A stretch of DNA of 34,309 nt, taken from DYCT01 sp051875715. GTDB taxonomy: Bacteria; Bacteroidota; Bacteroidia; Bacteroidales; Bacteroidaceae. The first letter of the stretch is position 1. Each line of letters opens with the position of its first letter. Of the stretch, positions 1-7,600 are shown piece by piece. The notes below the pieces were generated by a model. That model made no database searches. It was given only the letters and a program-made list of their open reading frames with translations, and was not told the origin of the DNA. The DNA is taken from contig JBJEHD010000087.1 in the NCBI GenBank assembly GCA_051875715.1, forward strand, positions 1 to 34,309, read 5' to 3'. The position numbers were made by a program, and so were the translations under genes.

Positions 1-232
1 TGGTCACCCTCCTCAGTTCGTGTAACATTTCAGGTGAGGTCTTGAAGTTAATGTCCTTCACTCCCACTCGCCTGTAGAGCAGTCGGTCGTCTTCCTCTTG
101 TATCTCAGTTGACTTTTCATCAATAAACTTCAGCGACATGGAGAATGTACCGATGTCGTCGAGGGTCACGTTGTAGCCTCTCGATAACAGGCTTGACAGT
201 GTGTCGGAGATGAAGATACAGACAAAGTCAAA
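1..232 (-). pseudogene. C-terminal fragment of HU-like (IHF/HU-related) DNA-binding protein
   Basis: Read on the minus strand, this stretch encodes SDTLSSLLSRGYNVTLDDIG followed by TFSMSLKF and then KDINFKTSPEMLHELRRV, running off the window edge. The pattern (amphipathic helix, short turn, 'V-x-L-x-D-I-G-T-F', later 'I-N-F-K-x-S-x-E-L') matches the second half of the HU-related proteins widespread in Bacteroidales, which bind DNA and are often encoded beside VirE-type and amidase genes. The frame is closed upstream by a TAG at 233-235, and the expected N-terminal half (about 50-60 residues) is missing, so the gene is broken exactly where the VirE remnant begins. The 3' end is cut by the window, so the C-terminal tail cannot be judged. 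I am fairly sure of the family and confident that no intact start exists here. Confidence 0.6.
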
Positions 233-708
233 CTACGGATGGTTGCCACTCGATTCCCAACGGTTCAACTCAATTTTGCTCGACCTGCAGAGCAGTGGAC
301 TGAAGGTGTGGGACAAGGACTTCAACCGCTTTCTCCACTCGCAGAAGGTGAAGATATACGACCCCGTACAGGACTATCTCTACGCCCTGAAGCGCGCGTG
401 GGACGGCATCGACCACATAGGCAGGCTTGCCGACTGCATGCCTACCGACTGCAAACGATTGCCCACAACAGGAAGTATCAGATGCTATCGCCTGCTGAAC
501 AGTATTTCCGCCTGTGCTTCGAAGTATGCGATGACCCGGCTGAGATATGTCAACTACAGCCATCTTCCAGCGCATAAAACGAGAGGCAGGTTCGTCGTTA
601 GGTGTCTCTGGCATTACGAATTTCGGCCAGTTTCTCGCCAATATCGACGGTATAGTGCGCAAGCGCATAAAGAACGGTACCGTTTATCTCGTAAAGCCAC
701 TGAAATGA
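201..708 (+). pseudogene. Decayed VirE / DUF3874 family protein (internal deletion and frameshift)
   Basis: Three frames together recover one protein. Frame one (201 to about 455) gives YGWLPLDSQRFNSILLDL, then VWDKDFNRFLHS and YDPVQDYLYAL-WDGIDHIGRLAD, the hallmark N-terminal block of Bacteroidales VirE-type proteins. Frame two (about 470-545) gives KYQMLSPAEQYFRLCFEV, and frame three (about 553-708, stop TGA 706-708) gives TAIFQRIKREAG...GQFLANIDGIV...VYLVKPLK, the C-terminal DUF3874-like winged segment. In intact relatives roughly 200 residues of P-loop ATPase separate the first two blocks; here they are almost adjacent, so the ATPase core has been deleted, and a further frameshift lies near 545-555. 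The 5' end is also missing. The gene cannot make a functional ATPase. Family assignment is from motif memory, not a search. Confidence 0.65.
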
Positions 709-764
709 ATTATTAATTGCCGCGGTTGCCACGTATCTCGCCCGGACTCACTCCATATTCGTCC

Positions 765-937
765 TTAAACCCAAATCGGTCGTTAGCGTTATGATGATAA
801 CAACTTCTATTTTTGAACAGATGTGTTCCCGTTTTGAGGGCGCAATGGGGCTCCATTGTAACCGAGAAACGGGAAGACAGATGCCAAAAAGAAAGTTCGT
901 TTGCACAGGGGCGGCCTAATGACCGTTTTGGGTTTAA
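765..937. repeat. ~173-bp palindromic (fold-back, MITE-like) element with 22-bp terminal inverted repeats
   Basis: The ends, 765-786 and 916-937, are inverted repeats matching at 20 of 22 positions (outer bases TTAAACCCAAA / TTTGGGTTTAA). Complementarity recurs inside: TTTTTGAACAGATG..TTCCCGTTTT at 815-835 pairs imperfectly with AAACGGGAAGACAGATGCCA at 867-886, and the apex holds CAATGG-GGCT-CCATTG (843-858). No transposase-sized reading frame fits, and no convincing target-site duplication flanks it apart from the TTAA within the ends. The sequence from 825 to about 935 recurs in inverted orientation at the right edge of the window (34200-34309). It lies in the gap between the VirE remnant and pfkA. 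It could be a non-autonomous transposable element, a dispersed bidirectional terminator or a recombination target; the sequence alone does not decide. Confidence 0.75.
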
Positions 938-974
938 CTTTTATTAGTCAACCATCCGTCATATTTAAAATGAG

Positions 975-1000
975 AGAGGGCATCTTTTGCCCTCTTTTTT
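975..1000 (+). terminator. Rho-independent terminator upstream of pfkA
   Basis: AGAGGGC (975-981) and GCCCTCT (989-995) form a 7-bp stem with a 7-base loop followed directly by a T run (996-1000). It would stop any readthrough from the debris and repeat on the left. The pfkA -7 element begins two bases after the T run, so the hairpin DNA overlaps the space where the pfkA -33 region would sit. Confidence 0.75.
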
Positions 1001-1001
1001 C

Positions 1002-1009
1002 TACATTTG
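1002..1009 (+). promoter_or_regulatory. Bacteroidota -7 promoter element for pfkA
   Basis: TACATTTG matches the TAnnTTTG consensus of Bacteroidota primary sigma factor promoters and lies 30 bases before the pfkA start codon. No good TTTG -33 box is present at 19-21 bases upstream because that space is taken by the terminator hairpin. Confidence 0.55.
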
Positions 1010-1038
1010 CGTTCTTATTCAATTAAACAAATTCAATT

Positions 1039-2019
1039 ATGGGAACGATTAAATGTATTGGCATCTTGACCTCCGGAGGCGATGCACCAGGCATGAACGC
1101 CGCCATCCGTGCCGTCACCCGATCGGCCATCTACAATGGTTTTAAGGTAAAAGGCATCTATCGAGGATACGAAGGGTTGGTCAACGACGAAATCAAAGAG
1201 TTTCAGACGCAAAACGTCAGCAACATCATCCAGCAAGGCGGCACCATCCTCAAGACGGCCCGATCGAAAGAGTTTCAGACGCCGGAAGGCCGTAAGAAAG
1301 CTTACGACAACATGCAAAAAGAGGGCATCGATGCGCTCATCGTCATCGGCGGCGACGGTTCGCTAACCGGAGCCCGCATCTTTGCCGAAGAATACAACGT
1401 CCCCTGCGTCGGGCTTCCCGGCACCATCGACAACGATTTGTATGGGACTGACAGCACCATCGGCTATGACACGGCCATGAACACCATCATCGAATGCGTC
1501 GACAAAATTCGCGACACGGCCACCTCGCACGACCGGCTTTTCTTTGTCGAAGTGATGGGACGTGATGCCGGCTTCCTTGCCTTGAACACGGCCATCGCAT
1601 CCGGTGCGGAAGCCGCCATCATCCCGGAAGACCGCACCGATGCCGACCAACTGGAAGAGTTCATCAGCCGCGGTTTCCGCAAAACCAAGAAGAGCAGCAT
1701 CGTCATCGTGGCCGAGAGTCCGAAGGACGGAGGTGCCATGCACTACGCCGAACGCGTAAAGAACGAATATCCGCAGTACGACGTGCGTGTGACCATCCTG
1801 GGCCACATCCAGCGCGGAGGCCGTCCCACGGCACAAGACCGCATCTTGGCAAGTCGGTTAGGCTGTGCTGCCATCGAAGCCCTCTTGGAAGGACAACGCA
1901 ACGTCATGATTGGCATACAGAACGACAAGGTTGTCTATGTGCCGTTCGTCAAGGCCATCAAGAACGACAAGCCCATCGACCGCAGCCTTATCCGCGTACT
2001 GGATGAATTGTCCATCTGA
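1039..2019 (+). CDS. pfkA: ATP-dependent 6-phosphofructokinase
   Basis: This 326-residue protein has the usual length of bacterial PfkA and would phosphorylate fructose 6-phosphate to fructose 1,6-bisphosphate in cytoplasmic glycolysis. Visible motifs are the N-terminal GILTSGGDAPGMN loop (residues 8-20), GGDGS at 104-108 and the catalytic TIDND at 129-133, followed by GTDSTIGYDTA and VEVMGRDAGFLA. The glycine in GGDGS, where pyrophosphate-dependent enzymes carry aspartate (GGDD), indicates ATP rather than PPi as phosphoryl donor. HIQRGG near the C-terminus is the substrate-binding arginine motif. The start is fixed by a -7 promoter 30 bases upstream. The gene appears monocistronic: a terminator precedes it, a hairpin follows it, and the next gene is on the other strand. 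Confidence 0.96.
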   Translation: MGTIKCIGILTSGGDAPGMNAAIRAVTRSAIYNGFKVKGIYRGYEGLVNDEIKEFQTQNVSNIIQQGGTILKTARSKEFQTPEGRKKAYDNMQKEGIDALIVIGGDGSLTGARIFAEEYNVPCVGLPGTIDNDLYGTDSTIGYDTAMNTIIECVDKIRDTATSHDRLFFVEVMGRDAGFLALNTAIASGAEAAIIPEDRTDADQLEEFISRGFRKTKKSSIVIVAESPKDGGAMHYAERVKNEYPQYDVRVTILGHIQRGGRPTAQDRILASRLGCAAIEALLEGQRNVMIGIQNDKVVYVPFVKAIKNDKPIDRSLIRVLDELSI

Positions 2020-2051
2020 TTGCCATAGCCACATTTCGGACAAGAAGGCAC

Positions 2052-2088
2052 GAGGCTGTGTCAAAACTGAATGTTTTGGCGCAGCCTC
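2052..2088. terminator. Long stem-loop between convergent pfkA and meaB
   Basis: GAGGCTGTGTCAAAAC (2052-2067) pairs with GTTTTGGCGCAGCCTC (2073-2088), giving a 16-bp stem with two mismatches and a 5-base loop. It lacks a downstream T run on the plus strand. Its position after pfkA and its near-symmetry suggest a bidirectional terminator or a dispersed palindromic repeat. Confidence 0.55.
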
Positions 2089-2398
2089 AAAGGTGCGTCA
2101 GAATGGTCGAGATGCAAGGCGCTGAGGCTGAGGCCGAAGGGAGTGTACTGGCGTACACGACCAAGGCCGAATGCCGATAGCAACGCCGCAGATTGGCCAT
2201 TATGACACACCGCCCAGCACTTATCCTACGTTTTGTGCTCTCATAACCCGATTCGCGTGCGGTCACAACTCCCTTTTCGAGCCACCACGACACATCACCT
2301 GCTTGTTCCTCTGGATGCGAAATGCGTTGTGCAACAAATCACATTCTTCTCCCTCAGTACCTTGCATATCGTCCCTTCTGACAGGCAAGAGACACCTT
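2089..2398. repeat. Gene-free intergenic stretch with a second palindrome (2132-2168)
   Basis: No credible gene lies here; the short frames present look like chance openings. At 2132-2168 GGCC-GAAGGGA-GTGTAC-TGGC-GTACAC-GACCAA-GGCC folds into a hairpin with a perfect 6-bp inner stem and GGCC outer arms. Palindromes of this style usually belong to dispersed intergenic repeats. From about 2200 to 2398 the sequence shows no clear structure beyond a small GTTGTGCAAC inverted repeat at 2326-2335. The meaB transcript ends in this region on the minus strand, with no strong terminator for it. Confidence 0.4.
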
Positions 2399-3517
2399 TT
2401 ATTCCTGCTTCAGCGAAGCGAAATAGGTTTGCAGCAAGCGGTTTGCAGCCGAAAACGAAGTGACCATTCCGCCGAGCACCTGCTTTTCCTGCTCCGGCAA
2501 CATTTGTTGAATGAGTGGGTTATGGTAGAAACTGTCGCGTAGGTGTTCGTTGATGCTCTCATACATCCAATACTTGGACTGCTCGTTTCGGCGATAGTCG
2601 AAATAGCCGTTCGCTTTCACGAAATCCATGTATTCGAACACCATGTCCCAAATTTCCTTCACACCCAAATTGTAGAATCCGGAATAGGTCAGCACCTTCG
2701 GGTTCCATCCCGACTCGGGCGCGGGGAACAGATGCAGGGCATTCCGAAACTGCGTGGCCGCCAGTTTGGCTTTCTCCACATTGCTGCCGTCGGCCTTGTT
2801 GATGACGATGCCGTCGGCCATCTCCATGATGCCACGTTTGATGCCTTGCAGTTCGTCGCCAGTTCCGGCCAGTTGTATCAACAAGAAGAAATCCACCATG
2901 GAGTGGACGGCCGTTTCGCTTTGCCCGACTCCCACGGTCTCGACGAAAATCTTGTCAAATCCGGCAGCCTCACACAACACGATGGTCTCTCGCGTCTTGC
3001 GTGCCACGCCACCCAACGACCCAGCCGAGGGACTGGGGCGGATAAACGCATCGGGATGGACCGCCAGTTTCTCCATACGGGTCTTGTCGCCCAGGATGCT
3101 GCCTTTGCTCCGTTCGCTGCTCGGGTCGATGGCAAGCACCGCCAATTTCCCTCCCGTGCGCTCCAGCACATGCAGGCCGAACACGTCAATCGACGTACTT
3201 TTTCCGGCACCAGGCACACCGCTGATACCCACGCGGATGGAGTTTCCGGTGTAAGGCAGACATTTCTCTATCACCTCCTGGGCCACTGTCTGATGTTCGG
3301 GCCGCAGGCTCTCCACCAGGGTGACAGCCCGGCTCAACACGGTGATGTCACCTTTGACAATGCCGTCCACGTACTCGGCCACACTCAATTCGCGTTTCTT
3401 GGCCGGACGGCGCAGTTTCAGGTATGGATTGACCGAGGCTGGCTGTGCAATGCCTTGGTTGACGGTCAAGCCTTTATATTCTTCGCTGTTTTCAGGGTGT
3501 TCCATCGCATCCATCAT
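2399..3517 (-). CDS. meaB: MeaB-family GTPase (methylmalonyl-CoA mutase chaperone, ArgK-like)
   Basis: This 372-residue G3E GTPase carries the P-loop GVPGAGKST (residues 100-108), the family switch stretch DPSSERSKGSILGDKTRM, the ETVGVGQSE motif and the guanine-specificity motif NKAD. MeaB proteins guard and reload adenosylcobalamin-dependent methylmalonyl-CoA mutase, which Bacteroidales use in the succinate-propionate pathway. Length and motif order match the family. The N-terminal 40 residues are variable. Two adjacent ATG codons (3515-3517 and 3512-3514) are possible starts; the first begins one base from the TAA of the upstream DUF1573 gene, so its ribosome site lies inside that gene and the two are probably cotranscribed. 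No mutase gene is in the window, so the partner must be encoded elsewhere. Older names (ArgK, LAO/AO transport ATPase) refer to the same family. Confidence 0.93.
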   Translation of the reverse strand: MMDAMEHPENSEEYKGLTVNQGIAQPASVNPYLKLRRPAKKRELSVAEYVDGIVKGDITVLSRAVTLVESLRPEHQTVAQEVIEKCLPYTGNSIRVGISGVPGAGKSTSIDVFGLHVLERTGGKLAVLAIDPSSERSKGSILGDKTRMEKLAVHPDAFIRPSPSAGSLGGVARKTRETIVLCEAAGFDKIFVETVGVGQSETAVHSMVDFFLLIQLAGTGDELQGIKRGIMEMADGIVINKADGSNVEKAKLAATQFRNALHLFPAPESGWNPKVLTYSGFYNLGVKEIWDMVFEYMDFVKANGYFDYRRNEQSKYWMYESINEHLRDSFYHNPLIQQMLPEQEKQVLGGMVTSFSAANRLLQTYFASLKQE

Positions 3518-3518
3518 G

Positions 3519-4586
3519 TTATTTCTTGGTTTTAAGGTTAATGACCACGGTCGGGTGCTGCGGGTCGTTGGTGACCATGAGTAATTTGGGTGCCGCCTTA
3601 TGCCGTTTCAGCATCTCCGGATGCAACGTCACCTTCATGACGGTCGACGCGCCCGGTTCGATATACCGTTTCTTCAGGCTGACCTCTATCGCAGGGTTGT
3701 ACACCTGCAGCGAAGAGATGTCCAGCCGACGTTTCCCTTGGTTGGACAAGGTGATCTTCTGTGTCACTTTCTTTTTGCCGTCGTGCCCACTCATGTCCAG
3801 TTCGGTGGCAGAGAGGTGCATCGCCGGGGCATTTCTCCGCTCTGCCTCACTCAGGCTGGAGAAGTCCGGCACCCGTACGGCCGACACCACGATTTCATTT
3901 TCCTCACTCACCTTGTCGCCGGAGAAGCGAGCCAAGTAGACCGACGTCTGCGTCAGCCCGTGCCCGCTGAGTTTGTCCGGGTCGAGTGTCACGCGTATCA
4001 CCCCTGCCCGTCCTTTTGCCAGACGAACCGGGATGGCTTCTGCCCTCAGATAGGGCGGCAGGTGCATCAGCACCGGTTCATATATCTGGTCGGACGTGTT
4101 GACCACACGGATTTCTTCCACGGGATGGCTACTCCGCGCCACCTCCATGAACTCCAGTTCGTTGCGGTCGATGCGCACCGTCCCTATCTGCACCGGGTAG
4201 GCACTGTAGTCCTTCACTTCGGTGCTCACCTTGCCCTTGATGGTCAGATACACAGGCTTGGATTCGGCATTGCAGAACACGCCAACCGACTTGTGAAATC
4301 GTCCGACGGCCTTCGTGTCGAACGTGGCCTCCACCACTCCATTATCGCCCGGTGCAATGGGCTGACGCGTCCATCCCGCCACGGTACAACCGCATGACGA
4401 GGTCACTTTGCTGATGACGAGTGGTTTGTCGCCCGTATTCGTCACCTTGAATCTCGCCGTGACCGGGGCCTTCCATTGTATCTCGCCAAAGTCATGCACC
4501 TTCTTGTCGAAAGCGGCCCGGGGCTGGGCCACAGCCCCGGCCGCCCATATGCCCAACAGGCATCCGTATATTATTCGCAGTCTCAT
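3519..4586 (-). CDS. Secreted DUF1573 protein with three Ig-like domains
   Basis: The protein of 355 residues begins with a signal peptide (MRLRIIYGCLLGIWAAGAVAQ) and should be exported. A first DUF1573 domain follows, with the typical VHDFGEI...FKVTNTGDKPL and SSCGCTV motifs, then two more beta-sandwich segments, the last near residues 250-355 with ITLSNQGKRRLDI. An upstream in-frame ATG at 4634 exists, but a -7 promoter element at 4612-4619 lies between the two, so transcripts would start downstream of the longer version; 4586 is preferred. Function of the family is unknown; it is common in Bacteroidota envelopes. It precedes meaB with a one-base gap. The pairing with a cytoplasmic GTPase is probably a transcription unit only. 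Confidence 0.85.
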   Translation of the reverse strand: MRLRIIYGCLLGIWAAGAVAQPRAAFDKKVHDFGEIQWKAPVTARFKVTNTGDKPLVISKVTSSCGCTVAGWTRQPIAPGDNGVVEATFDTKAVGRFHKSVGVFCNAESKPVYLTIKGKVSTEVKDYSAYPVQIGTVRIDRNELEFMEVARSSHPVEEIRVVNTSDQIYEPVLMHLPPYLRAEAIPVRLAKGRAGVIRVTLDPDKLSGHGLTQTSVYLARFSGDKVSEENEIVVSAVRVPDFSSLSEAERRNAPAMHLSATELDMSGHDGKKKVTQKITLSNQGKRRLDISSLQVYNPAIEVSLKKRYIEPGASTVMKVTLHPEMLKRHKAAPKLLMVTNDPQHPTVVINLKTKK

Positions 4587-4611
4587 TGCTTTTCGTCTCT
4601 GTAAATTCGTA

Positions 4612-4619
4612 CAAATGTA
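4612..4619 (-). promoter_or_regulatory. -7 promoter element for the DUF1573-meaB pair
   Basis: On the minus strand this reads TACATTTG, fitting TAnnTTTG, 25 bases before the ATG at 4586. No clear TTTG -33 box was found. It excludes the longer N-terminal reading of the DUF1573 protein. Confidence 0.55.
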
Positions 4620-4651
4620 CGCTTTTTCTGCCATCCTTCCTGCATCCGTTC

Positions 4652-7600
4652 TTATTTTTCTGCGACAACAATGCGTTCGGCAATGGTGTGAGCCACCATT
4701 TCGGGCGCATAGGCCGACTGCAACGTCGCCAGTCCGGACAGGTATTCACCCACGCGGTCCACTCGGTAGGTTGTCTCCAGAATGTAGTTTCCTTTAGGCA
4801 AGCGGTCGAAGAAATAGTTTGTCGATGCGTCCTTCACGGCCACATAGGCTCCCGTTCCACCCATCCACCGATAACCCGAATGGTTGTCCACCGGTTCGAG
4901 GCAGGCGGCCCGTTCGTCCTTCAACTGTACAAAATCCATGTCTTCTTCCGAACGGACGAGAAGCCGGACAACGACCTTGTCGCCCACGTGCAGGCTGCCG
5001 GCTTGCGCCAACCCGATGTAGCGGCGTTGTCCGTCCACAGTCCGTTCCACCAGCAGTTCCTTACGTACAGAGAGCACGCCCTGACTGGCCTCGATCCGGT
5101 CGGTCCGTTCCAGGCACTGGCCGTACACTGCTCCCCAGGCCAGTCCTTCGTCCGTCTTCTCCACCTGGACGGCAGGCAGGCGGGCAGGTACGTCTTTCCC
5201 CGTCCAGGTCTGTTTCACATAAGTCAGTGGCGACTCGTCTGTCCGGCAAGTCTGCTTTCCCCATCGGATGACGGTATGACCCGTCGTCGGCAGGGATGTT
5301 CCCCGCTGCATCAGTGCGTAGACCGCGTCGGCCGTGGCCAGCGGCGAGTCCCACGCCTGCGTGCGTTTTTGTGTCAGGAGCCACAGTTTCAGTTGTTCTA
5401 CGGCGGAGGAGTCGCGCGCCACCTCATCCATGGCTTCGATGACGGCCACCTGCGTGGGGATGCGGTATTCCGTCCATCCGTATCCGACGCGCTTCGTTTC
5501 ATAGTGCATGCCCTTCTCCGGGCTGCTCACGGCATATTCCCGCAACGACTGGAGGAATCGGCCGGCCGCCTCGGTCCGTCTGTTCCGTTGCATCACATAG
5601 GCCGAACGAGCCTTGCCATAGATGGTTTGCAAGCCATTGCTCGATGCCAGTTTGTCCAACATGTATCGGCACACGGTCTTGTCTTCTGTCCGAACGGGCT
5701 CGCATAGCGTGCAGAGATACAGGTACTGCACCGTGGCCTCCGAGGGAAGCAGTTCTGTCTTTCCCTCCTTCTCCATCCGTCGCATCGAGTCATACTCCTT
5801 CCGCACCTGCTCCCACAGATATGTCCAGGCCCGGTCCATGCAGGTTTGTATTTCCTCCGACAGGGATTCACCCGTCAGTTTTTGCAGGCGCAACAGTTTC
5901 TCCATCACCTGCTGGGTCACGTACCAACTACCCGACATACCTTTGAACCAGGTCCATGCGCCATCGGCATTCTGCAGGTCGACCAGTTTGTCCACGACCG
6001 TCCGATGCTTGTCGGCCATCCGGTTCTCGTCGAACAGGCGTACCAACCCACGCATGCGTTCTTGTTCGTTGTCCGCATCGGCCACCCAGGGTGTTTCTTC
6101 CAGCAACAGTGTTTTCAGTTCGGCGTTCCGTTCCAGCAGGCTTTGCAGGCGGCTGTCTGTTCCGCCACTCGCCCGCCAAGTTTCCAGGGCGGTACGTATC
6201 TGCGGATTCCGGGTCAACGTATAGGCGGCCAATCGGTTGGCATAGCAAGCGGCCGCCCAGCTGATGGCATTGTCGGAGGTCGGTTCGTCCAGCACGCTCA
6301 ATGCCTGAACGGCATACCATCCCGGGTTGCCGGCAAACTCCACCGTCAGCCGGCGTTCGGTGGCCGTCGAACTCTGGTGGTTGAAGAGGGCGGACAAGTC
6401 GGCCTCGCAGGTTGTCGGCCCCACCACGGTCAGCGGTACGCTTTCGGTCAGCCACTCTCTGTCGGTCAGCACGGGCAACAGGCGTTGCTCGCCATCGCTG
6501 AAGCGGTCGGCCTCGGCCACGACGCGGCAGGCCAGCACCGTCCATTCTTCTTTCACTTCAAAGGCAAAGCGGACCACCGTGGTGTTTCCGGCCGCCACAT
6601 TGAAGCGCTGCTTCTGTTTCCACAACACTTTCTCCGTACGGGGGTCGAACAGTTCCATCCGAACCCAGCCGTCCGCCGCCTTCCCGCTCAGGTTGGTCAG
6701 CGTCGAAGCCAAAACGGTCTGGTCGCCCGCCCGCAGGAAGCGTGGCATGTGGGGCGTGACCATGAACTCTTTCTGTGCCGTAGCCATCGCATCCAAAGAT
6801 GTCCAGTCCATCTCCGCCGTATGGGCCAGTCCCATGAAATGCCAGCGCGTCAGGCTTTCGGGAAGGGTGAACGCCATACGGATGTTGCCGCGCTTGTCGG
6901 CCCGCAACTGGGGATAGAAGAATGCCGTCTCCACCAGGTTCGTCCGCAACGCGTTCACGCTTTCCAGCACATCCTCCTGCCGGCTTTCCTCCTCTTCAAT
7001 CGAACCAGCCGGGACCACACACGCCAATTCATCCACCACCTCCATGCTCTTGCACATCACGCTGTTCATCCGCATGGACGGTGAAACGGACTCATACAGC
7101 ATGCAGTATCTCACTTCCAAAGGCGACAAGATACGCCAGCGGTCGGGCGTCCAATATTTCTCGGCAAACGGCATCGACGGGAAGAGAAGATTCACCCAAC
7201 TTGTGGACACGTCGGTGATGCGCCAATCCCGATACGGGATGTAGCGTCCAAACGACAGGTCGAAATCCCACCGATGGGGTTGCAAAGCATCGAGCGAAGC
7301 GTCGTACATCGTGGCCAGCAACTCGCCCACGGCCGGTTTTCCGTCGGGATAGGTCAGCACAAGCGACCATTCCTCCTGTTGCCCCGGCTGCAAGCGGTCG
7401 CGGAAGGAAGTCCATCTCCACGTCAGTTGTTTCTTGGGTCGTGGCCGGGCCAGTGTGATGCTTTGCTGGTACAAATGTCCGTCCTGCACCAGGGCCACCT
7501 GGATACGGATGCCATCGGCATATTCCTCTTTATAGAGATAACTCCGTCTGATCAGCGTGTCGCTCAGGCAAAGGCGCTGGCTCTCGATGCGTTGGTCGCC

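Noticed and set aside
2171..2542. Small plus-strand gene after pfkA
   Set aside because: No start signal or family likeness, overlaps the end of meaB on the opposite strand and palindromic repeat DNA.
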